NCBI GenBank assembly: GCA_913058295.1 | Contig: CAJXRD010000015.1 | Span: 1 to 57,020, forward strand | Direction of reading: 5' to 3' | Length of the DNA: 57,020 nt | Source of the DNA: an uncultured Flavobacteriales bacterium | Lineage (GTDB): Bacteria; Bacteroidota; Bacteroidia; Flavobacteriales; Flavobacteriaceae | Part shown: one piece after another, positions 7,766-15,531 of the stretch | How positions within the stretch are numbered: the stretch's first letter is position 1 | Layout: the number at the start of each line of letters is the position of its first letter | Translations under genes and position numbers: made by a program | The notes under the pieces: model-generated | The model's database searches: none | What the model saw: the letters and a program-made list of their open reading frames with translations, nothing else | Told to the model about the DNA's origin: nothing

Positions 7766-8734
7766 ATGTTAAAAGCTGGAGTTATAGGTGCTGGACATCT
7801 AGGAAAAATTCATTTAAAACTTCTAAATCAATCTACTAATTACGAACTCATTGGATTTCATGATGCAGATCCTGAAGCTTCCAAAAAAATCTCTTCGGAA
7901 TTTGGTTACCAATGTTTTGCTAGTATAGACGAACTTATATCTGCCTGTGATGTAGTTGACGTTGTTACCCCTACCTTATTTCATTTTGATTGTGCGAAAA
8001 AGGTTTTGGAAGCTGGGAAACATCTTTTTATAGAAAAACCAATTACCAAAACGGTTGAAGAAGCAGAAATAATAAGAGAGTTAGCTAAGAAAAATAGTCT
8101 TAGAGGTCAAGTTGGTCAAGTAGAACGTTTTAATCCTGCATTTACTGCTGTAAATCAGCAAATAGAAAACCCAATGTTTATTGAAACACATCGCTTGGCA
8201 GAGTTTAATCCTCGTGGGACAGATGTTTCGGTAGTATTAGATTTAATGATTCATGATATTGATGCAATTTTAAGTGTTGTAAAATCTAAGGTGAAATCTG
8301 TAACCGCCAATGGAGTTTCAGTAATTAGTAAAACTCCAGATATTGCAAATGCAAGAATCGAATTTGAAAACGGATGTGTAGCAAATCTTACTGCTAGTAG
8401 GATTTCATTAAAGAATATGCGTAAAGCTCGTTTCTTTCAGAAAGATGCATATATATCTGTAGACTTTTTAGAAAAGAAAAGCGAAGTCGTAAAGATGAAA
8501 GATGCGCCAGAAAAACCCGATGAATTTGCAATGATACTTACAAATGCTGAAGGAGTAAAAAAGCAAATCTATTTTGAAAATCCACAAATAGATCCCAACA
8601 ACGCGATATTAGATGAGTTGGATGCTTTTGCAAATGCTATTAATACAAATACCACCCCAGTAGTATCTCTAGCCCAAGGAACAGAGGCCTTAAGAGTAGC
8701 GATGCAAGTGATAGAAAATTTTAAAATTATATAA
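7766..8734 (+). CDS. Gfo/Idh/MocA family oxidoreductase
   Basis: A 322-residue NAD(P)-dependent oxidoreductase. The N-terminal Rossmann fold starts with GVIGAGHLGKIH, and the EKPITKT motif (GKHLFIEKPITKT) is the family's hallmark catalytic Lys-Pro site. The C-terminal domain (about 125-322) is the Gfo/Idh substrate domain. The sugar or other substrate is not evident. It is the first gene of a forward run and probably shares transcription with the 3-hydroxybutyryl-CoA dehydrogenase 43 nt downstream. Confidence 0.9.
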   Translation: MLKAGVIGAGHLGKIHLKLLNQSTNYELIGFHDADPEASKKISSEFGYQCFASIDELISACDVVDVVTPTLFHFDCAKKVLEAGKHLFIEKPITKTVEEAEIIRELAKKNSLRGQVGQVERFNPAFTAVNQQIENPMFIETHRLAEFNPRGTDVSVVLDLMIHDIDAILSVVKSKVKSVTANGVSVISKTPDIANARIEFENGCVANLTASRISLKNMRKARFFQKDAYISVDFLEKKSEVVKMKDAPEKPDEFAMILTNAEGVKKQIYFENPQIDPNNAILDELDAFANAINTNTTPVVSLAQGTEALRVAMQVIENFKII

Positions 8735-8757
8735 AAAGAAGTTTAATTAAAGAATAC

Positions 8758-8769
8758 CCGCCTTCGCGG
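8758..8769 (+). promoter_or_regulatory. GC-rich hairpin before hbd start
   Basis: CCGC-CTTC-GCGG is a 4-bp all-GC stem ending 8 nt before the ATG of the next gene, in a very AT-rich intergenic stretch. It resembles the short CCGCCTTCGCGG stem-loops I associate with other flavobacterial genomes, and it parallels the hairpin at 146-157. Confidence 0.35.
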
Positions 8770-8777
8770 ACATATAT

Positions 8778-9665
8778 ATGAAAAACATTGCAGTTATAGG
8801 ATCAGGAACCATGGGAAATGGAATAGCCCATACATTTGCTCAAAATGATTTTAGAGTTCAGTTAATAGATATTTCAGAAGAATCGTTAAAAAAAGGAATT
8901 GCCACTATTACCAAAAATTTGGATAGAATGGTTTCAAAAGAAAAAATTTCTGAAAAAGATAAATTACAAACACTTTCTAATATTAGTACCTATACTAGTA
9001 TTGAAGAAGGTGTTGAATATGCAAGCTTAGTTGTAGAAGCTGCAACCGAAAACTTAGATTTAAAACTTAAGATATTTAGAGATTTAGAAAAGTTTTGTCC
9101 AGAAGATACTATTTTGGCTAGTAATACTTCTTCTATTTCAATTACTCAAATAGCAGCAGTGACTTCAAGACCAGAAATGGTAATTGGGATGCATTTTATG
9201 AATCCTGTGCCAATCATGAAACTAGTAGAAATCATTAGAGGATACAATACAAGTCAAGAAACTTATGATACTGTAAAGGGTATTTCAGAAAAATTAGGAA
9301 AAATTCCAGTAGAAGTAAATGATTATCCAGGATTTGTTGCAAATCGTATTTTAATGCCAATGCTTAACGAAGCAATTGAAACATTATACAATGGAGTTGC
9401 TGGTGTTAAAGAAATCGATACGGTGATGAAATTAGGTATGGCGCATCCTATGGGGCCATTGCAGCTTGCGGATTTTATAGGATTAGATGTTTGTCTTTCG
9501 ATATTAAAAGTAATGAATGATGGTTTTAAAAACCCAAAATACGCTCCTTGCCCATTATTAGTCAATATGGTAATGGCTGGAAAATTAGGGATTAAAAGTG
9601 GAGAAGGATTTTATGATTATAGTGAAAACAGAAGAGCTGAAAATGTAGCTAAGATGTTTCAATAA
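8778..9665 (+). CDS. hbd: 3-hydroxybutyryl-CoA dehydrogenase
   Basis: This cytoplasmic NAD(P)-dependent enzyme interconverts acetoacetyl-CoA and 3-hydroxybutyryl-CoA. The 295 residues match the monofunctional family. The Rossmann nucleotide site GSGTMGNGIA is at about 8-17. The catalytic His lies in GMHFMNPVPIMKLVEII, and the C-terminal helical domain carries YPGFVANRILMPMLNEA. It sits between the oxidoreductase and DUF1015, with a short GC hairpin in its leader. A broader 3-hydroxyacyl-CoA chain length is possible. Confidence 0.92.
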   Translation: MKNIAVIGSGTMGNGIAHTFAQNDFRVQLIDISEESLKKGIATITKNLDRMVSKEKISEKDKLQTLSNISTYTSIEEGVEYASLVVEAATENLDLKLKIFRDLEKFCPEDTILASNTSSISITQIAAVTSRPEMVIGMHFMNPVPIMKLVEIIRGYNTSQETYDTVKGISEKLGKIPVEVNDYPGFVANRILMPMLNEAIETLYNGVAGVKEIDTVMKLGMAHPMGPLQLADFIGLDVCLSILKVMNDGFKNPKYAPCPLLVNMVMAGKLGIKSGEGFYDYSENRRAENVAKMFQ

Positions 9666-9686
9666 GAAGTCATTATAAAATATACA

Positions 9687-10925
9687 ATGGCAAAAATAAT
9701 TCCTTTTAAAGCGGTACGTCCAACTCGAGATAAAGTAAGTCTAATTGCATGTAGACCTTATGACACCTATACTCCTTCAGAGAGAGAGGCGCGTATGCAT
9801 GTAAATCCATTTTCATTTTTGCACATTGTAAATCCTGGTTATAAATACCAACAAAAATTAACTGGAGAAAAAAGATATGCTCTTGTAAAAAATAGATTTC
9901 AAGAATTTAAAGAAGATAATATTTTTCTTAAAGAGGAAGAACCCAGTTTTTATTTCTACAAAATTGTAAATAGAGATGGTCATGAGTTTTCAGGAATTAT
10001 TGCCGGCTCCAGTGCTTGGGATTATGAAACTGAAGTAATTAAGAAACATGAAAAAACAATAGAAAAACGAGAAAATATATTTGAAGAATACCTTAAAACA
10101 GTAGGATTTAATGCTGAACCAGTACTTCTTACCTACCCTGATAATGATGAACTAAAACTTATTATTGAAGATGTAATGAAAACAAGGTCGGAATATGAAT
10201 TTACAACTACATATAGAGACACTCATTATATATGGAATGTAAGTGACAAGATTATTATTGATAAAATAGCTGCCGTTTTTGCTGGAATGAATTCCCTCTA
10301 TATTGCAGATGGGCATCATCGCTCAGCATCTTCTTATTTATTAGCAAAACATTCTAAGGAAGAAAACCCAAATCATGATGGAACTGAGTCTTATAATTAT
10401 TTTATGACTTATCTTATTCCTGAAAGTGATTTGAAAATTTATGAATTCAATAGACTTGTAAAGGATCTTAACGGATTGAGTAAAGAAGAGTTTTTAATTT
10501 CATTAGACGAAGTTTTCAGAATAGAAGATCGTGGGAATGAATATTACAAACCATCAAAGAAGCATCATTTTAGTATGTACCTTGGTGGTAACTACTATTC
10601 TTTATACCTCAGAAAAGCTGAGTACGAAATAAAAAACGCATTGGATACTTTAGATGTTCAGATTTTATATGATACAATTCTAAAACCAATTTTGGGGATT
10701 AAAGATTTGCGAAATGATGATCGCATTGTTTATCCTCACGGGAAAAATGATTTAGCTTATATGAAATCTTTAATTGATTCTGGAGAGTTTAAAGTCGGTT
10801 TTAGTTTATTACCAATTACTACCGAAGAATTAAAAAACGTCGCAGATGAAGGACTAACTATGCCTCCAAAAAGTACTTTTATAGAACCAAAATTAAGAAG
10901 TGGAATTACAATTTACGAGTTTTAA
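9687..10925 (+). CDS. DUF1015 family protein
   Basis: A 412-residue protein of the DUF1015 family, recognised from the N terminus IIPFKAVRPTRDKV, CRPYDTYTPSERE, and the conserved ADGHHRSASSY near residue 207. The cytoplasmic function is not established; the conserved His-rich motif suggests a catalytic or metal role. The stop is immediately followed by the ATG of the YggS-type gene, so the two are almost certainly co-transcribed. No signal peptide or membrane segment is visible. Confidence 0.9.
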   Translation: MAKIIPFKAVRPTRDKVSLIACRPYDTYTPSEREARMHVNPFSFLHIVNPGYKYQQKLTGEKRYALVKNRFQEFKEDNIFLKEEEPSFYFYKIVNRDGHEFSGIIAGSSAWDYETEVIKKHEKTIEKRENIFEEYLKTVGFNAEPVLLTYPDNDELKLIIEDVMKTRSEYEFTTTYRDTHYIWNVSDKIIIDKIAAVFAGMNSLYIADGHHRSASSYLLAKHSKEENPNHDGTESYNYFMTYLIPESDLKIYEFNRLVKDLNGLSKEEFLISLDEVFRIEDRGNEYYKPSKKHHFSMYLGGNYYSLYLRKAEYEIKNALDTLDVQILYDTILKPILGIKDLRNDDRIVYPHGKNDLAYMKSLIDSGEFKVGFSLLPITTEELKNVADEGLTMPPKSTFIEPKLRSGITIYEF

Positions 10926-11600
10926 ATGAATACAATTTCTGAAAATCTTATTAGAATAAAATCTAATCTTCCCGAAGGTGTTGCTTTGGTAGCAGTATCA
11001 AAAACCAAGCCTGTGCCTGAAATTCTGGAAGCATATGAAGCTGGACAACGAATTTTTGGTGAGAATAAAATTCAGGAAATGGCTGCCAAATATGAAGAAA
11101 TGCCTAAAGATATAGAATGGCATATGATTGGTCATATTCAAAGAAACAAAGTAAAGTATATGGCTTCCTTTGTGAGTTTAATTCATGCGGTAGACAGTTT
11201 GCGATTATTGACCGAAATTAATAAACAAGCATTAAAAAATAACCGAGTAATAAATTGTTTGTTGCAACTGAAAATTGCTTCAGAAGAAAGTAAATTTGGT
11301 TTAACTGAGGGTGAAGTAAAACAATTATTGAATTCTAATGAATTTCAGGGTTTTCAAAATATTAATGTTGTGGGGTTAATGGGGATGGCAACATTTACAG
11401 ATAATAGGGAACAACTTCAAAATGAATTTGGAGCCCTAAAACATCTTTTTGATAAGCTTTCAATAAATAAGACTGATAATTGTAATTTGAAAACACTTTC
11501 CATGGGCATGAGTGACGACTACCCCATTGCTATAAAAAATGGCAGTACCATGGTTCGTGTTGGAAGTTCAATTTTTGGCAAAAGAAACTATAACATATAA
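10926..11600 (+). CDS. YggS family PLP-binding protein (PLPBP)
   Basis: A 224-residue fold-type III TIM-barrel protein that binds pyridoxal 5'-phosphate and helps maintain vitamin B6 and amino-acid homeostasis. Seen are the PLP lysine in LVAVSKTKP, FGENKIQEM, EWHMIGHIQRNKVKYM and the phosphate-binding end LSMGMSDDYPIAIKNGSTMVRVGSSIFG. No separate catalytic activity is established for the family. It starts directly after the DUF1015 stop, and the next gene probably starts directly after its own stop. Confidence 0.94.
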   Translation: MNTISENLIRIKSNLPEGVALVAVSKTKPVPEILEAYEAGQRIFGENKIQEMAAKYEEMPKDIEWHMIGHIQRNKVKYMASFVSLIHAVDSLRLLTEINKQALKNNRVINCLLQLKIASEESKFGLTEGEVKQLLNSNEFQGFQNINVVGLMGMATFTDNREQLQNEFGALKHLFDKLSINKTDNCNLKTLSMGMSDDYPIAIKNGSTMVRVGSSIFGKRNYNI

Positions 11601-11601
11601 T

Positions 11602-12978
11602 TTGTACGCAATACTTGACATAGAAACCACTGGCGGAAAATACAACGAAGAAGGTATTACCGAAATAGCCATCTATAAATTTGACGGTCACGAGATAGTT
11701 GATCAATTTTCGAGTTTAGTAAATCCTGAAAAAAGCATTCAACCCTTTGTGGTAAATCTTACAGGGATTAACAATGAAATGCTTCGCAATGCACCTAAGT
11801 TTTACGAAGTTGCCAAACGAATTATAGAAATAACAGAAGGATGCATATTAGTTGCTCATAATGCGCAATTTGATAATCGCATTTTAAGAACTGAATTTGA
11901 TAGATTAGGGTATGACTTTGATATCCCAACACTTTGTACTGTAGAGCTTTCTAAAAAACTTATACCTGACCTTCCCTCCTATAGTTTAGGGAAATTAGTA
12001 CGTTCTTTAGGAATACCTATAACAGACAGACATAGAGCGCAAGGAGATGCAAAGGCTACGGTAACACTTTTTAAAATGCTTCTTGAAAAGGATACTGCAA
12101 AAGAAATAATAACTGAAGCAGTAAAAAAAGATCCAAAACGACAATTAGAACCCAAACTATTAGATATTATTCAATCGGCACCAGAATCGATCGGTGTTTA
12201 TTATATGCACCGCAAAAATGGTAAAATAATATATATAGGAAAAAGTAGAAACATAAAAAAAAGGTTAGTACAACATTTTTCTAATGATAATAAGAAATCA
12301 AAAAAAATCCAATTAGAAGTAGCTTCTGTAACTTATGAGGTTACTGGTAATGATTTAATTGCGCAATTAAAAGAAAGTAAAGAAATAAAAAAATTGAAGC
12401 CTATTTTCAATCATGCACTTAAACGCACAATATTTCAGAGTCAATTGTATTCCTTCACAGATGAAAAAGGATACCTTAATTTGAAGATAGAAAAGGTTAC
12501 TTCAGAAAAAGATGCATCTAAAACTATATTGACCACTTTTACTAATTACCAACAAGCCAAAAGTTTTTTGTTTAATATAACAGATGAATTTCAGTTATGT
12601 CAGAAGTTAACTCATTTAGAAAAAGAGGAAGGAAGTTGCTTTAATTTCGGAATCAAAACCTGTTTCGGAGCCTGTATTGAAAAAGAATCTCCAAGTGATT
12701 ATAATGTACGTGTTCAAAAATTTATTGACAAAACCAGCTATGAACACAACTCTATGCTAATATTAGATAAAGGTAGAGATGTAGACGAACATTCTGTTAT
12801 TCTAATCGAAGATGGAATCTATAAAGGCTATGGCTTTTACAATTTAAACTTTCAGATTAACAGTCCAGAAATATTAAAATCAATTATAGTTCCAATGGAA
12901 AACAATAGGGATACACAACATATAATTCAAGGATATTTACGGAAAAATAAAAATTTAAAAGTGGTTAAATTAACTTAG
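11602..12978 (+). CDS. DEDDh exonuclease / GIY-YIG endonuclease fusion
   Basis: A 458-residue putative DNA repair nuclease. The N-terminal DnaQ-like 3'-5' exonuclease has motif I ILDIETTGG, motif II VAHNAQFDNRIL and motif III HRAQGDAKAT (His/Asp). A GIY-YIG domain follows (IGVYYMHRKNGKIIYIGKSRNIKKRL). The C-terminal part includes FGIKTCFGACIEKE, resembling the Cys-containing region of UvrC and Cho. I chose the TTG at 11602, one base after the YggS stop, because the conserved domain begins there. The only upstream ATG (11539) would add 21 residues encoded inside yggS in another frame. UvrC-like incision plus end resection is inferred. Confidence 0.82.
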   Translation: MYAILDIETTGGKYNEEGITEIAIYKFDGHEIVDQFSSLVNPEKSIQPFVVNLTGINNEMLRNAPKFYEVAKRIIEITEGCILVAHNAQFDNRILRTEFDRLGYDFDIPTLCTVELSKKLIPDLPSYSLGKLVRSLGIPITDRHRAQGDAKATVTLFKMLLEKDTAKEIITEAVKKDPKRQLEPKLLDIIQSAPESIGVYYMHRKNGKIIYIGKSRNIKKRLVQHFSNDNKKSKKIQLEVASVTYEVTGNDLIAQLKESKEIKKLKPIFNHALKRTIFQSQLYSFTDEKGYLNLKIEKVTSEKDASKTILTTFTNYQQAKSFLFNITDEFQLCQKLTHLEKEEGSCFNFGIKTCFGACIEKESPSDYNVRVQKFIDKTSYEHNSMLILDKGRDVDEHSVILIEDGIYKGYGFYNLNFQINSPEILKSIIVPMENNRDTQHIIQGYLRKNKNLKVVKLT

Positions 12979-13023
12979 CTATATTAGCTAAGAGAAATAA
13001 GTAAATTATATTTTAAAAAATAA

Positions 13024-13866
13024 ATTATCAGCTCTACAAAAAAGCATACTTGGCAAAGTAAACTTCATGAAATAATCTATGAAGCAGATACTCCATTAGG
13101 AAAAATTTTCGATGTCACATTACTTGTTCTAATCCTACTAAGCATTGTTTTAGTAATGTTAGAAAGTGTAAAAGAAATTGATAAAGTATTTCACAGGATA
13201 CTCTTATATGGGGAATGGATTATCACTATATTTTTTACGATAGAATATATTGCTCGAATAATTACTGTAAAGAAGCCCTTTAAATATATATTTAGTTTTT
13301 ACGGAATTATAGATCTTATATCTACAATACCTCTATATCTATCCTTCTTTATTGTTGGCTCGCAAACACTATTAACAGTGCGAGCACTAAGACTATTAAG
13401 GGTGTTTAGAATATTAAAAGTTACCCGTTATATTGGAGAGTCTAATAAATTGATAAATGCTTTAAAGCATAGTAGAATAAAAATATTTGTTTTTTTATTT
13501 GCAGTCATAATTATCGCTATTATATCGGGCACATTGATGTATTTAATAGAAGGTGAAGAAAGTGGATTTAATAATATCCCAGTGAGTGTTTATTGGAGTA
13601 TTGTAACATTGACTACTGTAGGTTATGGGGATATAGCACCAATTACTCCATTCGGGCAATTAATTGCTTCCTTTATTATGATTCTTGGTTATGGTATTAT
13701 AGCTGTTCCTACTGGTATCGTTAGTGCAGAATATAGCAGACACAGCCATGATGATGTTCAATTAAACACTCAAGTTTGTAAAGATTGCCAAGAAGAATTG
13801 CATGCAGACAATGCTAAATTTTGCCATCATTGTGGTTTTGATTTACATCCAGAAATAGAATCATAA
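13024..13866 (+). CDS. voltage-gated K+ channel with non-canonical start
   Basis: A tetrameric inner-membrane ion channel subunit. Visible are S2, S3, an S4 voltage sensor with regular arginines (RALRLLRVFRILKVTRY), S5, the selectivity filter TTVGYGD and S6. The C terminus is a zinc ribbon with two Cys pairs (CKDC and CHHC). The first ATG (13156) would remove S1, but the frame continues upstream through IIYEADTPLGKIFDVTLLVL, which looks like genuine channel N terminus plus S1. No ATG, GTG or TTG occurs between the in-frame stop (13021-13023) and 13156. Candidates are ATT 13024, ATC 13027 or ATA 13072, and I give the widest. It ends 1 nt before miaA. Confidence 0.75.
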   Translation: MISSTKKHTWQSKLHEIIYEADTPLGKIFDVTLLVLILLSIVLVMLESVKEIDKVFHRILLYGEWIITIFFTIEYIARIITVKKPFKYIFSFYGIIDLISTIPLYLSFFIVGSQTLLTVRALRLLRVFRILKVTRYIGESNKLINALKHSRIKIFVFLFAVIIIAIISGTLMYLIEGEESGFNNIPVSVYWSIVTLTTVGYGDIAPITPFGQLIASFIMILGYGIIAVPTGIVSAEYSRHSHDDVQLNTQVCKDCQEELHADNAKFCHHCGFDLHPEIES

Positions 13867-13867
13867 A

Positions 13868-14782
13868 GTGCAAAAAAAACCTTTACTTATTTGTGTAATA
13901 GGACCTACTGCTATTGGTAAAACAGCATTAGCCATAAAAATTGCAAAACATTATTCTACGGAAATTATTTCAGCAGATTCTAGACAGTTTTACAAAGAAA
14001 TGGAAATTGGTACCGCAGTTCCCAATAAGGAAGAATTAGCTGAAATACCCCATCATTTTATACAGAATAGAAGCATTTTTGAAGATTATAGTGTAGGAGA
14101 TTTTGAAAGAGATGCCTTAATGTTTTTAAACTCTTTATTTAAAACTAAGGATGTTATTGTAATGGTTGGTGGTTCTGGATTATATATAGATGCTGTAATA
14201 AAAGGTTTGGATAAATTCCCAAAAGTTCCTATAAAAATTGTGGGAGAACTTAAAACAGAGTATGAAAAACATGGAATTGTGCCACTCCAAAAGGAATTAT
14301 TAGAAAAAGATCCTATTTATTATAATAAGGTAGATCTTCAAAATCAACATAGAATTATTAGGGCATTGGGAGTTTGCAGGAGTCAAGAACTACCTTACTC
14401 TTCTTTTTTAAATACAGCTAAAGAACCTAGAAATTTTAATTTTATTTATATTGGATTAACCGCAGACAGAGAAATCATTTACAATCGTATTAACCAACGT
14501 GTGGACATTATGATGGAAGAAGGATTGGAAAACGAAGCTAAAAGTCTATATGACCACAAGGACCTTAACGCCCTTAAAACAGTGGGATACAGAGAGTTAT
14601 TCAACTATTTTGGAGGAGAATACTCTAAAGAATTTGCTGTAGAGGAAATTAAAAAAAACACTAGAAGGTTTGCCAAAAGACAAGGAACTTGGTTTAGAAA
14701 AAATAAAGATATCCTTTGGTTTGAATATAATACAAAGCCTTTAGATATTATCAATAATATAATTAACGCCCAAAATAAATAA
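13868..14782 (+). CDS. miaA: tRNA dimethylallyltransferase MiaA
   Basis: MiaA transfers a dimethylallyl group to A37 of tRNAs that read UNN codons. The 304 residues are the normal length. The P-loop GPTAIGKT is at 12-19, followed by EIISADSRQFYKEMEIGTA with the catalytic Asp, VGGSGLYIDAVIKG, and the C-terminal KTVGYRELFNYF and KRQGTWFRKN signatures. The start codon is GTG, 1 nt after the ion-channel stop, so the two genes are likely co-transcribed. A 16-bp stem-loop overlaps its stop codon. Confidence 0.95.
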   Translation: MQKKPLLICVIGPTAIGKTALAIKIAKHYSTEIISADSRQFYKEMEIGTAVPNKEELAEIPHHFIQNRSIFEDYSVGDFERDALMFLNSLFKTKDVIVMVGGSGLYIDAVIKGLDKFPKVPIKIVGELKTEYEKHGIVPLQKELLEKDPIYYNKVDLQNQHRIIRALGVCRSQELPYSSFLNTAKEPRNFNFIYIGLTADREIIYNRINQRVDIMMEEGLENEAKSLYDHKDLNALKTVGYRELFNYFGGEYSKEFAVEEIKKNTRRFAKRQGTWFRKNKDILWFEYNTKPLDIINNIINAQNK

Positions 14783-14801
14783 TAATATTTTAGGCGTTAA
14801 T
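14762..14801. terminator. stem-loop between convergent miaA and response regulator
   Basis: A 16-bp stem (14762-14777 with 14786-14801, one mismatch) encloses an 8-nt loop and overlaps the miaA stop codon. No long T run follows on either strand, so termination is probable from position but not classic. Confidence 0.5.
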
Positions 14802-14810
14802 TAATTACAC

Positions 14811-15527
14811 CTAATGATCAACTTCATTTTTAACAACTAATCGAAAACCTTCTCCGTGGATATTGACGATTTCAACTTCATCATCCTTACTTAAATATTT
14901 ACGCAGTTTGGCAATATATACATCCATACTACGAGAGGTAAAATAATTATCATCTCTCCATATTTTAGTAAGTGCTAATTCTCTTGGCATTAAATCGTTC
15001 TTATGTAAAGCCAATAACCTTAATAAGTCATTCTCTTTAGGCGACAATTTAACTGGATTATCTTTATTATAAGTTAAAAAACGCAATCTTGAATTTAAAA
15101 AAAAGTTTCCTATTTCGAATTCATATTCTTTACTATCAGCTAAGGTATCTGTAGCTTTTCTTTGAATTATTGCTTTTATTTTCATCAATAATACTTCACT
15201 ATCAAAAGGTTTATTCAGATAGTCATCTGCTCCTACCTTATAACCTTTTAAAACATCTTCTTTCAATGCTTTTGCTGTTAAAAAAATAATTGGAACATCT
15301 TTATTTTTCTCTCTAATTTCTTTAGCAAGTGTAAAGCCGTCTTTGTAAGGCATCATCACATCTAGAATACAAAGATCGTAATCGCCTTTTTTAAATTTTT
15401 CAAAACCTTCCATTCCATTTTTAGCATGAGTTACGTTATAATCGTTCATAGCTAAATAATCTCTAAGGATAGTACCAAAGTTTGGATCGTCTTCTACAAG
15501 TAGAATTTTTTTGTTTTCTGTTTCCAT
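14811..15527 (-). CDS. OmpR-type response regulator (RprY-like)
   Basis: A 238-residue DNA-binding response regulator. The receiver domain (about 6-120) has the acidic pocket ED-D and phospho-acceptor Asp56 in LCILDVMMP, and the conserved Thr/Lys region FLTAK. The C-terminal winged helix (about 135-235) carries LSPKENDLLRLLALH and SRSMDVYIAKLRKYL. It follows its histidine kinase by only 4 nt, forming a kinase-regulator pair like RprX/RprY of Bacteroides. The target genes are not evident. Confidence 0.93.
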   Translation of the reverse strand: METENKKILLVEDDPNFGTILRDYLAMNDYNVTHAKNGMEGFEKFKKGDYDLCILDVMMPYKDGFTLAKEIREKNKDVPIIFLTAKALKEDVLKGYKVGADDYLNKPFDSEVLLMKIKAIIQRKATDTLADSKEYEFEIGNFFLNSRLRFLTYNKDNPVKLSPKENDLLRLLALHKNDLMPRELALTKIWRDDNYFTSRSMDVYIAKLRKYLSKDDEVEIVNIHGEGFRLVVKNEVDH

Positions 15528-15531
15528 ATTA

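Noticed and set aside
11539-11601. ATG at 11539 as the nuclease start
   Set aside because: It would add 21 residues encoded inside yggS in another frame, with no domain support; the TTG at 11602 is preferred.
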